Origin: Liriodendron chinense
Lineage: Eukaryota; Streptophyta; Magnoliopsida; Magnoliales; Magnoliaceae
DNA: 64,000 nucleotides
Assembly (NCBI GenBank): GCA_003013855.2
Contig: ML058392.1
Location: 1,984,001-2,048,000, forward strand
Reading direction: 5' to 3'
The notes below the pieces were generated by a model. That model was not told the DNA's origin and ran no database searches. It worked only from the letters and a program-made list of their open reading frames with translations. The translations under genes were made by a program, and so were the position numbers. This document shows, piece after piece, positions 21,904 through 33,582 of the stretch. Numbering within the stretch: position 1 is the stretch's first letter; each line of letters opens with the position of its first letter.

Positions 21904-23372
21904 CACCCATGTGCATAAGGTGGAATTGAGGGGGAGCTCTTTTGCTCTTAAACTGATATCCATGAATGACAAGCTGCGTGCGAGAGTTTGCCTCGGCGCA
22001 TTTGACTTTCTTCCTTTGACGCTTGAAATGATGATTGGGCTCTAATGTTCTCACTGAGGATAGTCAACAAGATCCATGATTGTCGTCCTGAGTGGCATGT
22101 TCAAAGTACTGCTCATCAATGAACTGGCCATCAGATCACTGGCTCTGACTCGTTGTGTACCCCCCACCATTACCTCCTCCACCCTTGCTGGTACCACCTG
22201 CATCAGTGCTGGTTTCACCACCACCCCCACAAGATCAACCTACACCTCCCATCGTCAGTGCCATTGTCATCATCATCCCCATGACTGGTGTCGAATAAGG
22301 CTGGAGTCTCATTATCTTCATTCAGTATGGTTCAACGACAGGGAGGGGGCTGTGAAGATGCCTCCTCACCCTCATCAGGACGTATCAAACTTCTCATCAA
22401 AGCATCGAAGGATCCTGCATTAGCCCTCGACTCATTGATTACTTAGTCGACGTTGATACCAAGAGACTTTGCTCCATCGATTACCTCTAGAGCAGGGCCT
22501 CCCTCCGCATCATCTAATTAGCTAACTTGACCCACTCATAGAGTGAGTCCTTGGCATTATAATCGAACTATGCCATGGTGCGCCTATCTACAATAGATCA
22601 AGTGGGTCCTGATTTGCCTCCATGTCTCATTCTGCTCATAGTTGCCTCTCTTTCAACTTCATATTATAATAGCAGGATACGAGCTTTTGCAGCTTCTCAT
22701 GTCCCAGCATGTTCCTCTTGTTGGTGTGGATGAGTGACTGCATGCTCTAATTCCTCTCGCATGACAAATAGTATAAAATCTTGGTGAGAAGACGGATGAT
22801 CGGTAACTGCAGTGCGGGTGTCTTGCCTCCGTATGTCGCCCACCACTCGCTTGGATATCCATTAGAAGCTTGTTTTAGTTTAAACGTGGAATGTAGTTAC
22901 CTAATTATAAACCCTACTATTTAGGTAAATAAAATAAAATAAAAACTAGACTCTTATGCATCATCGTTTCTCTCGATTCTCTTGTTGGTGCGACCGAGAA
23001 CGCATCCCTAGCATCCCTAAACCACAACAACTACAAATACAAATTTGCAAAGCACCATTTTTAATCACCGATATTTGTAAAGACTATAAGGAAGTAAAAT
23101 TGTTTTACAAATTACAATTATTGAAATTTGCTCAAATTGCATTACTTGGCTCTCGAAATCTGCTTTCTCCCTCAAGTCAGGGAATAACATTTTGAAGACT
23201 TGGTGTACGGCCATTGTCAATCCATGATCCTCCCATAGCTGGTGTTTGTAACAAAACTTGGAGTTCAGGACCTTCAGGTAGTACGCTGAAACCTAAATAA
23301 TATTTACTTAGTTGTATTAACATAAAAACAAAAGTAATACTTAAGGCGTAAGTGATTAAAAAACAAAGCTAA

Positions 23373-23563
23373 GAGTCTGGATCCTCTGTTGGCTGCAAAG
23401 CAGGAAATCCCTGTTTGCAGCCTTCTTATTGGTCCACCTCACACTGCATGACGTCAGTGTGATGCGGTTGCACTGAGGGTGTGATAAGGTTGCAAACCTA
23501 TGTGATGACGTGGACCAATAAAAAGGTTGTTCCCTGTTTGCAGCCAACAGAGGATCCGGACTC
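23373..23563. mobile_element. Tourist-like MITE in the hAT relic
   Basis: A 191-bp element with inverted ends GAGTC(T/C)GGATCCTCTGTTGG continuing into CTGCAAA, flanked on both sides by TAA (23370-23372 and 23564-23566). A 3-bp TAA duplication is the PIF/Harbinger signature. The interior is palindromic around TGACGTCA and the CCAAT-like words. No coding capacity. Confidence 0.8.
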
Positions 23564-25029
23564 TAAAATTAAATGTAACAAACTTACTAACCTGGAGTGG
23601 ATGGTCAAGGGTCATGGTCGTCAATGAGCTAGCGCACCCATTGATGCAAACTAAAGGTTGTAGCCTGTATCCCATCTTTCATCATTCTCGAAGGCCACAT
23701 CTCATTATTTATAACCCCTAGAACCTTGTAGATCAGCTATAGGATGGTAGCGAGATCGTGAACTCTGTCCCATAAGGATTCACTAAACACTGTCTTTGAA
23801 ACCCTTTGTGCACTCTAGGTTTGTCTCTGTTTCCACTTAAAGTATCTCTCAGACCTAAACAAACCCATAAGCCCCACATGGTGCCTCTACAAGACGTTGA
23901 GTGCGATAAAATTTATGGCGAATCATGTTGCCCTTGGTATGACGATGTACCCCCAACAATGCTTACGCATCGTGGCTAACAACCATGAGTGACTATACAT
24001 GAAGTTGTCACCCTTGCTTGCTCGATGGTGTTTTTGACAGACTTTCTTTGGCTTATTGTCTCGAGCACAATGCAATGAGCCACGCATGGGGTCCGATAGC
24101 GATTGTACTAAATCAACTTCTTCCTCGCCTTGACTAACACACTACTGTTGTCCGTCACAATTTGAACCACATTCTTCAAACTCATCTCTTTAATCACTCC
24201 CTTCAAGAGGTTGTATATATAGGAGTGATCCTTTTGTATGGGCAGATGTATCAATAAATATGAGGAAAACAAGCTTCCTTATACAGTACACCAGCAAGTT
24301 GATAATGGACAACTTCGTAGGACCCGTTCGCTCATCTTTAAGTAGGCCCCGTTCACTCATTCCACACGATCGTCACCTTGTATGTCTTCCAATTTAGCTT
24401 GAGTTAACGTATCCAAGCCAACATCTCCTTGTACTCTTGATCAAGGTGGATCCCCAAGATCTCCTATGCCATTGGAGGCTTCACGTCTACCTTGACATGT
24501 TGTACCTTCTCAATCATATTATAGAAGTGGGGGTTAGTTGCTGCATTCGTTAGTATGTGGCTTGAAATGAACCACTTACCTATAGTGCTCCCCATAATTT
24601 CCCTGAAGCCCCCTGGTTCCATTTGTCTTTCAACCTCCTTTGCTTAGCACCTGCAATGGGTGTATTTGTAACACGGGTGCTTTGGGTGTGTTGTAGGCTA
24701 GGCCCACCTGAACCACTACCACCCTTGTTGCCTTCCCCAAACCCCTCGTTGCTTTCACCAACCTCCCGTCTGGAGCTCCCAAACGACGACCTAGTCTCGT
24801 TGACTTCTTTGCTCCCTCTCCCACTCAGATGCCCAAGACTTGTGGATCGCCTATTTGTACTCCCTCTTATCCCGCTCAGTAACAATCCTTAGAATATGCA
24901 ATCCTCTCATCATTGTCGTCATCCTTCTCCTCTTCAGTAGTCCCTAGGCCCAATTCAGGACCTCATAACTCCTCCTTGATATTCCTCTCCCATGCTTGTT
25001 GATGTTGCCGATGTGACTTTCCCTCTTCC

Positions 25030-25365
25030 AAGGAAAATTGAAGAGGAAAATAGTGGTGATTGAACACCTATCATTAAAAATTTCCTAGGGCTCACTGTGA
25101 TGTTTATTTTCCATTCAACTTGTTCATAAGGTTGCACGGATTTGGATGAAGGGAAAACACAAATATCAGCTTGATGATCCTAAACTTTTGTGGCCCCTAG
25201 GAACTTTTCGATGGTAGGCATTCGATCCCCCGCCGTTTTCTATGGTGTGGTCCACTTAAGCTTTGAATCTGCCTCATTTTGGGCTAACGCCCTAAAATGA
25301 TATGACAAAATGGATGGACGGTGTGGATATAACACATCATGTTGGGGCCCACAAAATTTTCCCAC
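25030..25365. mobile_element. Foldback MITE core, left-truncated
   Basis: Core shared with the other copies: AGTGGTGATTGAACACC, ATTAAAAATTTCCTAGGGC, GATGAAGGGAAAACACAAAT, then the inverted right arm with GTGGTCCACTTAAGCTTTG, CGCCCTAAAATGATATG, GGATGGACGGTGTGGATA and GGGGCCCACA. Its left arm is missing and replaced by sequence adjoining the hAT relic. Confidence 0.75.
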
Positions 25366-25427
25366 GTAAACACGTCATCGACCTAGGTGAACAACGGGCA
25401 ATCCAAGTACAAGGAGTGCATTATGTG

Positions 25428-25925
25428 TTACTTGGTAACACGTTAGTGGGCGTTGCCTTGACCTTGGGCCCCACCTCGATGTATGTGTTGCGTATATCCA
25501 AGCCGTCCGTCAGTTTTTCTCGATTATTATAAGGCATGGTCCAAAAAAAGAAGCAAATAAAGCAAATCCAAATCTCAGGTGGACCACATCGTAAGAAATC
25601 AGTGGTGATTGAACGCCCACCATTAAAAACTTCCTAGGGCCCATTGTAATGTTTATTTGCCATCCAACTCGTTGATTAGGTCACACAGATTGATTAGGTC
25701 ACACAGATTTGGATGAAGGGAAAACACAAGTATTAGCTTCATCCAAAACTTTTGTGGCTTCGAAGAAGTTTTTAGTGGTGGGCACTCAATTACTACAGTT
25801 TCTTGTGGTGTGGTCCACTTGAGATTTGGATTTGCCTCATTTTTGTGCTTATGCCCTAAAATAAGCTAGCAAAATGGTGGGACAGTGTGGATTTCACATG
25901 GACATCAAGGCAGGCTACCTCATTT
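25428..25925. mobile_element. Foldback MITE core, near full
   Basis: Left arm GGGCCCCACCTCGATGTATG to ATTAAAAACTTCCTAGGGCC; right arm from TTTTTAGTGGTGGGCACTC to GTGGGACAGTGTGGATTTC. It contains a 19-bp local tandem duplication (GATTAGGTCACACAGATT type) at 25674-25710. Terminal blocks do not match family A or B clearly. Confidence 0.75.
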
Positions 25926-25971
25926 TTTTTGGATGGCCCAGGACATTCAATGTAATCAATATGGAAGCGTG

Positions 25972-26420
25972 TACTGTGTAAACTCTGTGGGGCGCACCAT
26001 GATGTATGTCTCTTATTCATGCCGTCCATCCATTTTACCAGCTCATTTTAGGGCATCAACCTAAAATTGAAGCATATCCAAAGCTCAAGTGGGCCACACC
26101 ATAGGAAACAGTGTAAATTGAACGCTTGCCATTGAAAACTTCTTAGGGGCCACAAGTTTTGGATCAAGCTGATATTTGTGTTTTCCCTTCATCCATGTTT
26201 GTGTAACCTTATGAGTAGGTTGGATGACAAATGAGCATCATTCTGGGCCCTAGGAAGGTTTCAATGGTGGACATCATTATCCCCACTGTTTCTTGTGGTG
26301 TGGTCTACTTGAGCTTTGGATGTGCTTCAATTTTGGGCTGATGCCCTAACATGACCTCTAGAAACGGATGGACGATGTGGATAAGACACATATATTATCG
26401 GTGGGCCCCACACTGATTGG
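25972..26420. mobile_element. Foldback MITE, family B
   Basis: Left end GTGTACTGTGTAAACTCTGTGGGGC, the same terminal text as the family B copy at 39225-39680 (read from its right end). It has a full core palindrome with GCCGTCCATCCATTTTACC and its inverted partner, ending around GGTGGGCCCCACACTG. No target duplication resolved. Confidence 0.75.
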
Positions 26421-27553
26421 ATGATCTAATCCGTCCATTATTTGGCCTTTTTTTCTACGGTCATTCCCTTTCCAAGCCATCGATGGGATGGTTGTGATTG
26501 CCTTAAAAAGTGATTCTTTAGAATCATAAGCCATCCATGATGGACCCTAACAAATAGATGGATCAAATTGTTGCTTGTGCCTATTTTTAAAGACCATTGA
26601 TCAAACAATTAATATTTGTCAGATATGGTGGCTCATGAAATGTGCATTAGATCTAATAAACGGTTTGGATCAATGCATTGGGTTGTCTCAATGGGCAACT
26701 AAATTGCAAATCTGGGAATTATGAATACAGATTCAAATCTATCCCAAAGAAAAGAAGTTTACCTACATACTGTGGATGTCGGTAATTATTGTATGCCTAT
26801 TCAGACCGTCCAAGTTGTGGGTCCTGTTGTGAATGGATCATAGCCTCAAAATCAAAGTCATGTAGATATCTAACAATTCAATTCGTGGCCGTCAAATGGA
26901 TGGCTAAAACTAAATTGGTTAGGGTACAATATCAATGGGCTAATTCAGATGGATTAAACCATCCAATCGGTATGATATTTGAGTCATTTCTCCATCTAAA
27001 ATGGAGTCCATCAATGGTGTGGCCCATCTCACCAGTGTGCTTTGACTACAAAACTAAAGGCTACACATGTAGAAATTGAAAATCTGAACATACAATGCAT
27101 TATGCATATCATTGAGGCGAGTATCATCTACTTTTGCCTCCTTACACAATCAATTCATGTTACTATACGTGGCAAATATAAAAATCCAGACTATTCATCT
27201 TCTTGGCCTTATTTGGTGGGAAAAGTATTAAATTTTTATTAGAATGGGCATAGAGGTGCCAAATTTAGAGGCATGACAATAACAGATTTTGTATCATACT
27301 CTGAAAAAGATAGAAATTGGGACAATATGGGCAAATATGAAAAATTGCCAATTTTTAGATATTTGTAGTTTAGTGATTACCAAACAAGTTTTAGCATGAA
27401 AAGTGCTTAATTTCAGATATCTATACTTTTTTTTTCAGACAAATGGCAAATAGATTTTTTAGTACTTATAAGCCACTAAAATTAAACACTTTTTAAGTTT
27501 TCAGCACTTAATCAATTTTGAGACTTTATTTTTTCGTTTTCCAAACGGCACCC

Positions 27554-27555
<2 letters not shown>
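26421..27555. other. Intergenic with dispersed repeat E
   Basis: No gene. 26795-27060 is a copy of repeat E (GACCGTCCAAGTTGTGGGTCC, GTCAAATGGATGGCTAAA, CCATCTAAAATGGA), also seen at 13545-13700, 59250-59540 and 63580-63800. 27340-27540 is AT-rich, with a CCAAACGGCACC-like end that resembles hAT-type MITE termini. Confidence 0.5.

Positions 27556-27556
<1 letters not shown>

Positions 27557-27593
<37 letters not shown>
27557..27593. repeat. (CT)n microsatellite
   Basis: About 18 CT units. The reverse-strand frame with an Arg-Glu run is an artefact. Confidence 0.95.
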
Positions 27594-27595
<2 letters not shown>

Positions 27596-27689
27596 CGTGT
27601 TTTCCAACATGTTTGTGATTTCCAACGAAAAAAATGTTGATATTTAATGACAATTTCGACTGAGGTGGGTAGGTGGCAATAATGTTGAA

Positions 27690-28060
27690 AGGAGTAGCTG
27701 CTGAGATTATTGCCGATAATGGCATTTTATTGAGAGAAAAAAATTATTGGGGAGATATCGCCGATATCAAGAAGGTATACAAAATATCGAATTATCGGTA
27801 TTGCCTGTTTGACGATACCAATAACCAGTGTACGGAGTATCGGTATCACTACAAGTTTTGCTAGTCGAGGATACGGTAACAATATCTATGTCGCGGCGTC
27901 GATTATCGAAATGCGGGGAAACACAGTGGAATTTTTTAGTGAAACTTCAGGAGATGCTAAATTACACATTTGCATATTCAGAATAAAAAAAATTGCAAAA
28001 AGAATGCATACATAATAAGTTTCCATTTAATGGGGGCATAAAAGCATGTGTTGTCGTAAG
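27690..28060 (+). repeat. Dispersed repeat G, copy 2 (longer)
   Basis: Collinear with 20975-21240 from AGTATCGGTATCACTACAAG onward and extending further left. It is preceded by ATCGATA-type degenerate text (GCCGATATCAAG, AATATCGAATTATCGG). No coding domain. Confidence 0.7.
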
Positions 28061-28069
28061 AAACCAATT

Positions 28070-28145
28070 CAACCATCCCATCTATCTATCCAACCATCCC
28101 ATCTATCCATCCAACCATCCAACCTTTCATCCAAACATCCATCAA
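28070..28145. repeat. CCATC(C/T)ATC-type short tandem repeat
   Basis: CCAACCATCCCATCTATCTATCCAACCATCC pattern, irregular 4- and 12-bp periodicity, immediately right of repeat G. Confidence 0.8.
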
Positions 28146-28329
28146 TATATTAGAATATCGATAACACATCATATTTTATTGAGAAATCGTTGACATTTGG
28201 AAAGGAAATGAAAGACTAGTCTCGACATCACCCATGTTGCGATAACGGTAATATCACAATATGATTGATTTTATCGTCAACATTTTGAACACTGCTATAC
28301 AAACATGAGCCTATAAAAAATTTGAAAGG

Positions 28330-28720
28330 GAATTTTTTTTAATAAACAAATTTTTGGCAATATTGATACATTGGCAATATTATAAAAATATCATCGATAC
28401 ATTGTTGATACAAGCAACACCTAGAATATACATAGTAAAAAATATTGACGATATCAATACATTGGCGATGCAAGTAACTATCTGAATTTACATGATAAAA
28501 AATATTGGCGATACTTAGTGATGCATCACCGATACTTGAATTTTTTAGACTACCATTGTTATTGGTATTGTGGAGTTGGAGATACGGATAATATTGGAGA
28601 TATTTTGATAATATCAGGGATACTCCAAACAATGCCGATAACGGGCAATACTGATATTATCGTCGATAATATTGACATCTCACTAATATCATCGATACAA
28701 CATTGGGTACAACCCAACTC
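28330..28720. repeat. Degenerate ATATTGGCGATACATCG-like iterations
   Basis: Repeated words ATATTG(A/G)CGATA, GATACATTG(G/T)(C/T)GATA and ATCGATACA occur every 20-70 bp, with one clear ~63-bp duplication (ACATAGTAAAAAATATTGACG versus ACATGATAAAAAATATTGGCG). Decayed satellite-like DNA. Confidence 0.6.
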
Positions 28721-28739
28721 TTTTGGAAGATAGGTTGAT

Positions 28740-31700
28740 TTAAAAAATTGACTGCAAAAGCCAAAATATTCTATTTAATTAATTCCCAAAAGAACTAGCA
28801 GAAAGCCAATGGGAAACCATGAGGCTTTGAAGCTTTGTCCCTTACTGAATCCCACGTAGCTTCCTTCAACTCTCCTAAATGAATGGGCACCTCCAGATTG
28901 ATGGCCTCCTAGAGAAAGAGAATCGAAATCAAGATTATCAAGAAAAGGTCTTTCCTGGCCCTCATCTGAATAAAACTTAATAACAAAATTATAAATATAG
29001 AACCTTTGTTGGAAATCTTATTACTGTTAACCATGAGAGAGGAGATGCAATTAGCCTGGGCCTGAGCATTGGCAATCCTATGGAAAAGTTTTATATTTTT
29101 ATCTCCCTCTTTTAGCTAGATAGCGTGCGACCTCTGACGCCATTTGATCTCCTCCTCTAGTAACCTAGAGTGGTGATCAGAAAACAAATTATCTTTGAGG
29201 GCTTTATCTTTTAGGGCCACTTTCCCCCTTGATATCCAAAACCTGGATCTTGCTCAACAAAGAATCCATCTCCTGCTCCAAGAAGACCTCCCGCTTCCAA
29301 GAAAACTTAGCTTTCAACATCTTCAACTTTTTGAACGAGGAAAAGCCCACACTACCCACAACATCAAAGAAGGACCACTACTCAACAACAAGATCTTGAA
29401 ACCCCTCAACTTCAAGCCAGGTTAGCTTAAACCTAAAGTGTTTGGGGGCTCCAACTAATCTTCTCAACTTCGAACAGAATAGGACAATGATCAGACACTG
29501 GCTTAGGGAGACCCCTTTGGTGGGACAACGGATACTTCTGAACCCACCTTGAAGAAACCAAACACCTATCAAGGAGGGATATAATAGGAGTTGCTTGACC
29601 ATTTGACCAGGAGAACTTAACACCCCCCATTGGGATGTCCATGAGATCATGCTTCAAAACCTAATAAGTGAAACCACACATGCTACTAGACACACCCTTA
29701 CACCATGTAACTTCTCATGAACAAAACGGATGACATTGAAGTCACCCCCAATACACTAAGGGAGATGCCATTTGTTGAAAACCGATGACAAGTCCTCCCA
29801 GAAAGAAGGATGGTTATGACCGTAAACATCTGAGAACACCCATTTGAACCCACAAGAAACTTCCCTAAAGACGACATTAATCGAGAAAAGATTGATCCAA
29901 CTTTGCTCGTTACACTAGAGGACTAGATTCCACATTAATAAAATAACACCCGTTGACCCAATGGAATCGAGGTCCTTACAAGCCCCCCCCCCTCTAAACA
30001 GACTCGACTAGACTCTTGTCAATCGACTGAAGCTTGGACTCCTAGATGACAATAATACTAGCATTAGATCTCTTACATATATCTTTGTTCTGGATGCGTT
30101 TCTAAGGCTTCCTAAGTCCTAACTTGCGAACATTCCTACTCAGGATCTTCATTGGGGAACAATCCTGACCCCTATTCCCTTTCTTACGAATAGGGATCTC
30201 AATGGGTCGGATCTGGATCAGAACCAGTTGGATCCGGCTCCAAGTCCGAAAATCTGTAGCCGGATTCGGATCCGACTCAGATCTAAAATGTGATATCCAT
30301 ATCCAATCCACTTATGAATAGCTAGATCCATTTCCGATCCAAAAATCCATATAGCCATCGGATTCGAGTCGGATTTAAGTCCAAATCTACCACATCGCAA
30401 ATCTAAAAAATATATAATATAATATATTTAATTTAACAGCATATTGTGGTATGGTCGACCTTATATTGGGATATGTCTCATTTTTGGGACGTGGCCTTAA
30501 AACAATCTGGAAAATCGGATGACTGGCGTGGATATAACATATATACATCACATTTAGGCCCAAAAAACGCGCTCCGCCTCTCTGCTCAGGTATGTTGGGC
30601 AGCAGCGTCCTTTGACGCTGACTGTTCAACTTCTAAACTTCTTTTTTTAATTTTTAAATTTTTTTTTATCTTTAGTCAAGTGGGGTCCAAGTACGGATGA
30701 TCCTCTCTGTTTATTAGCTCGGTTAGCCCATGAAGGGCCTAAAGAGCCCCATATTGGGTAGCTTTTGGTGGCATATACACATCACAGTGGACTTGGAATG
30801 ATTTCAATGGTAGGTACACAACTTCACTGTTCCCTGTTGTATGGTTCTCCTAAGATGTGGATCTTCTCCAGATTCGGGCCCATGGCCTTAAATGATCCAT
30901 CAGGATGGATGGACGGTATGGATGTAACATATACATCATAATGGGCCCCATGAGTGGGCCCTACGACTACTTTTCTCAAAAGGGTTTAGTTGAAGGCTTG
31001 CAATAGTCGGGATCCGATCGGATCTCACTACTAGATCCGGATCTGATCCGAATATGATTCAGATTTATTTTTGTGAACCCGAATCCGATCCATTTAATTA
31101 ATCGGACCTATTTTAAGATCCAACTCCGCATTATACGGCTTCGGAGCGAATCGGATCTCGGATCTGACCCGCTCCATTGAGAGCCATACTAAAAAAACTA
31201 GTAATCTCCTCCAACTGACTCGAATCCTGCCCCAAGATTCATCGGTTCCCTACACCCCTTAAAAGACTGTGGAGTACGCTTGTGGACTTCGACCCAAGAT
31301 AACCGATTAGCTCTTCTTCCACCATCTGAAAGAGGGCTACGTAATCCTCAACCTTATACTTGACAACGACCCCTAAAAGTCTACCCACATGACAAAGGTC
31401 ATACCTAACCCATCTTTTCCCTCTAACGGTAGCTATCAGTACTTCCAGACTTTCCTCCAAAGAGAGAGGAACATCAGACACAGAGGCCAAACTGATCTTG
31501 AATCTGACCCAAGGGGGATGCTTTAGACAAAAATGGAATAACAGCAAGAGGTGTGACAATCCCTCGCTGAGAGCCACCCACTGGCAGAAGACGGCAGGAT
31601 TCCAAAGGAATTTGAGACCCAGCAGAGTGGGGAGTAAGAAAGACCTCCTACTGAACAGGAGAGAGGAGGGACCTCTAGAGCCTTCTAAGGAGACACCCGC

Positions 31701-31760
31701 CCCTCATGTAGCAACTGAAGGAGAACTTACACTTTAAGGAGAAAGGGAGAAGGGTTACAG
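28740..31760 (-). mobile_element. LINE (EN and flanks), split by a hAT-type MITE
   Basis: Minus-strand LINE. The ORF2 endonuclease starts MKILSRNVRKLGLRKP at 30152. It includes GGDFNVIRF around 29735-29760 and the C-terminal LDRCLVSSRW and SDHCPIL at 29450-29560, all hallmarks of APE-type LINE endonucleases. The EN-RT linker (FSWKREVFLEQEMDSLLSKIQVLDIKG) runs down to ~28790; the RT itself is missing. Upstream, 31189-31760 carries an open frame (31239-31577) that may be the ORF1 tail, not recognised by motif. A ~1-kb MITE (30191-31188) interrupts the element between the two parts. Stops show it is inactive. Confidence 0.8.
30191..31188. mobile_element. hAT-type MITE nested in the LINE
   Basis: Left end TAGGGATCTCAATGGGTCGG; right end, reverse-complemented, TATGGCTCTCAATGGAGCGG: an imperfect terminal inverted repeat of the TAGGG-type common in plant hAT elements. 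The flanking 8-mers CTTACGAA and CTAAAAAA agree at five of eight, at best an eroded duplication. Subterminal regions are packed with GGATC(C/T)GA words on both sides. Inside are two fragments of the foldback MITE core (30430-30560 and 30745-30965). Confidence 0.7.
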
Positions 31761-33510
31761 TCACCTACTTTGAGACCCGTCTAAAAGTCAGAAGGGCCCT
31801 GGCATGTGTCTGAGAGCGAGAAAGCAAGTATTATCTTATCAGTGCGATTTTTCAGTTATTAGTGGAGTCAATGATTCAGAGGGTCTGAATTTATGACAAC
31901 TATGCCATACATATGTTTAAAGAGTCACCAGCTAACATAGAAATGGAATTTAGCCCTTGAAAAGAAATAGACTCCTTGCAGAAAAGGATATAAAATGTGT
32001 CCAACTCCAATCCTTAAGTGCAACTGCTTGTCTGAGATCGATGGAAGGCTTACAATGTGGCATGCATGGGTCAGATCCAAGACATTCGTTGGTGGCAGCC
32101 AATCATAAAGATGACCTGGTCCAAAAATTGGCTGTTCCAGTGATCAGTTAGGCCCCACACATGCGTTGAACATGGATAGTTAATCATACATTTGTTTGTA
32201 CATGTGTGGCCCACATAAGAATAGACCCGTCTGTCTTTTGGGACAACCAATCAACATGGTGGAACCCAATCACTGAGCGACTTAGATCTTTTCACATGTA
32301 CAAGGCCATCTTCTATTTTAGATTGCATATATGGCTGCACCACAGAAGTTGTTATAGCTTTGAAGTTCTATCCTATAGGAATTCTATGATATGATAGTGA
32401 CTCACATCTTTGTACGCTATGTGGGTTATCCATCCCATGGTTCATCAATCCAGACCATCAATCTGCTGAATCCCACTGTTGATGAAAACTGCCTCAAGAA
32501 CTTCCCACATTGTAAGATTCCAGGGTTCATCCTTCTCCATTTGTTTGTTTCTTGCTTAGTGGCATGTTTGATGAGTGGACTGGCTTGATTTTTGAACTGG
32601 GGCATATGCGTATTTTGAACTACCCATTTGACAGATTGGATCTCAAACACATGTGCCACACGGTCACACAGAGTTGCATGTAGATGGCTCTCCTATTCAC
32701 TATATGATAATCCACAGGCTGAAATTGTATTTATGGATATTATTAAAAATTGGAATTTAAAATGAATAAAAGGAAATGTTGAAGCTGCCTCTTTCTATAG
32801 TTGTACAGACATGCAATTTTCAACAACTTGTGTGCTTGCTTTAGAGGTAGAGGTGCAAGGAAGCTTGCGAAATGTCTTAGTTTTGATCCCTAACAAACCT
32901 TTTTTTTTTCCTTCCTGCGAGTGGGTTGGATCAGGCTAGGCCTGGGCTTAGGAAATATCATCTTGAGTTATGGGCTGGGCTGGGCTTGGGCCTGAATTGT
33001 TGGCCCATTTAGTAAAAGGATTGGGCTCTGGCTGACTGACCCGACCAGAACCCAGCCCGTTGCCGCCTGTAATTACCAGTAAGGGTGTTAAGTAAGTTGG
33101 TTCGGGCTGGAACTTGATGTTCTGTTGGGCATTTAAACATACCCAAGCTGAGGCCTGGCTTGACAAGCTATAATATCTTGCTTCAACCTAGCCCATGGGC
33201 CTTTAGGCTCAGCCAATATCAGCCCAAAGCTAGCTGGCCCCTGTGCACCCTTCCCACTTTTTCTCCTGGGTGGATAATATATCATGATGAAGAGAAAAAA
33301 GAAAAGAAAAGAAAAGAGAGCAGGATGGCTGTGATGGTTAGTATGCCATTTGCGGAACAAACAATGCCTGTGTAAATAATGACTCTTATTGAGAGCATTT
33401 TGAAATATAATGGTTTTATATGATGAAATATAATGCTGTTTATTATTTTTCAGAGAATAGTTTGAATACATTATTAGTTATGATAAATTCAAGCCCAACA
33501 TTTCTAATCC
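31761..33510. other. TE-rich region upstream of the PWWP gene
   Basis: No coding exon recognised. 32150-32680 is repeat H (matches 13080-13420: GTTTGATGAGTGGACTGGC, GGATCTCAAACACATG). 32925-33250 is GGGCTTGGGCC-rich and related to the 72-bp array at 12207-12865. Because the PWWP transcript has a spliced 5' UTR, at least the right-hand end of this interval is intron. Confidence 0.55.
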
Positions 33511-33582
33511 TTGTGGGCCTCTTTTTATTCATTCATTCATTTATTTATTTTTTAAACTATTGCAGCCTGAGTTATTGAGTAG
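33511..33582 (+). promoter_or_regulatory. 3' splice site and proximal 5' UTR of PWWP gene
   Basis: A T-rich tract (33520-33560) ends in CTATTGCAG at 33565, a strong plant acceptor. The 17 bases 33566-33582 contain TGA and an in-frame TAG immediately before ATG 33583. The exon therefore begins in the 5' UTR, and the ATG is fixed as the start of this frame. Confidence 0.75.

Larger units (their letters stand above)
21260..24890 (-). pseudogene. hAT transposase relic (DUF659 + hATC)
   Basis: Minus-strand remnant of a plant hAT transposase. The N-terminal part (24580-24885) is Gly/Ser-rich and leads at 24480-24600 into NAATNPHFYNMIEKVQH. The DUF659-type core at 24000-24350 contains a KNVVQIVTDNSS-like motif and YRTPCVAHCIVLE. 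The C-terminal dimerisation domain (hATC) at 22600-22870 is well preserved: WWATYGGKTPALQLPIIRLL, then CERNWSMQSLIHTNKRNML and LQKLVSCYYNMKLKER. A low-complexity tail follows to ~21560. No BED zinc finger was seen upstream of 24890. Many stops, an inserted MITE (23373-23563) and a tail duplication show it is dead. Confidence 0.85.

Noticed and set aside
22076..22423. 115-codon open frame on +
   Set aside because: Antisense to the hAT transposase relic; no motif of its own.
28070..28145. CRISPR-like regular repeat
   Set aside because: Irregular 4/12-bp simple repeat without spacers, in a eukaryotic genome.
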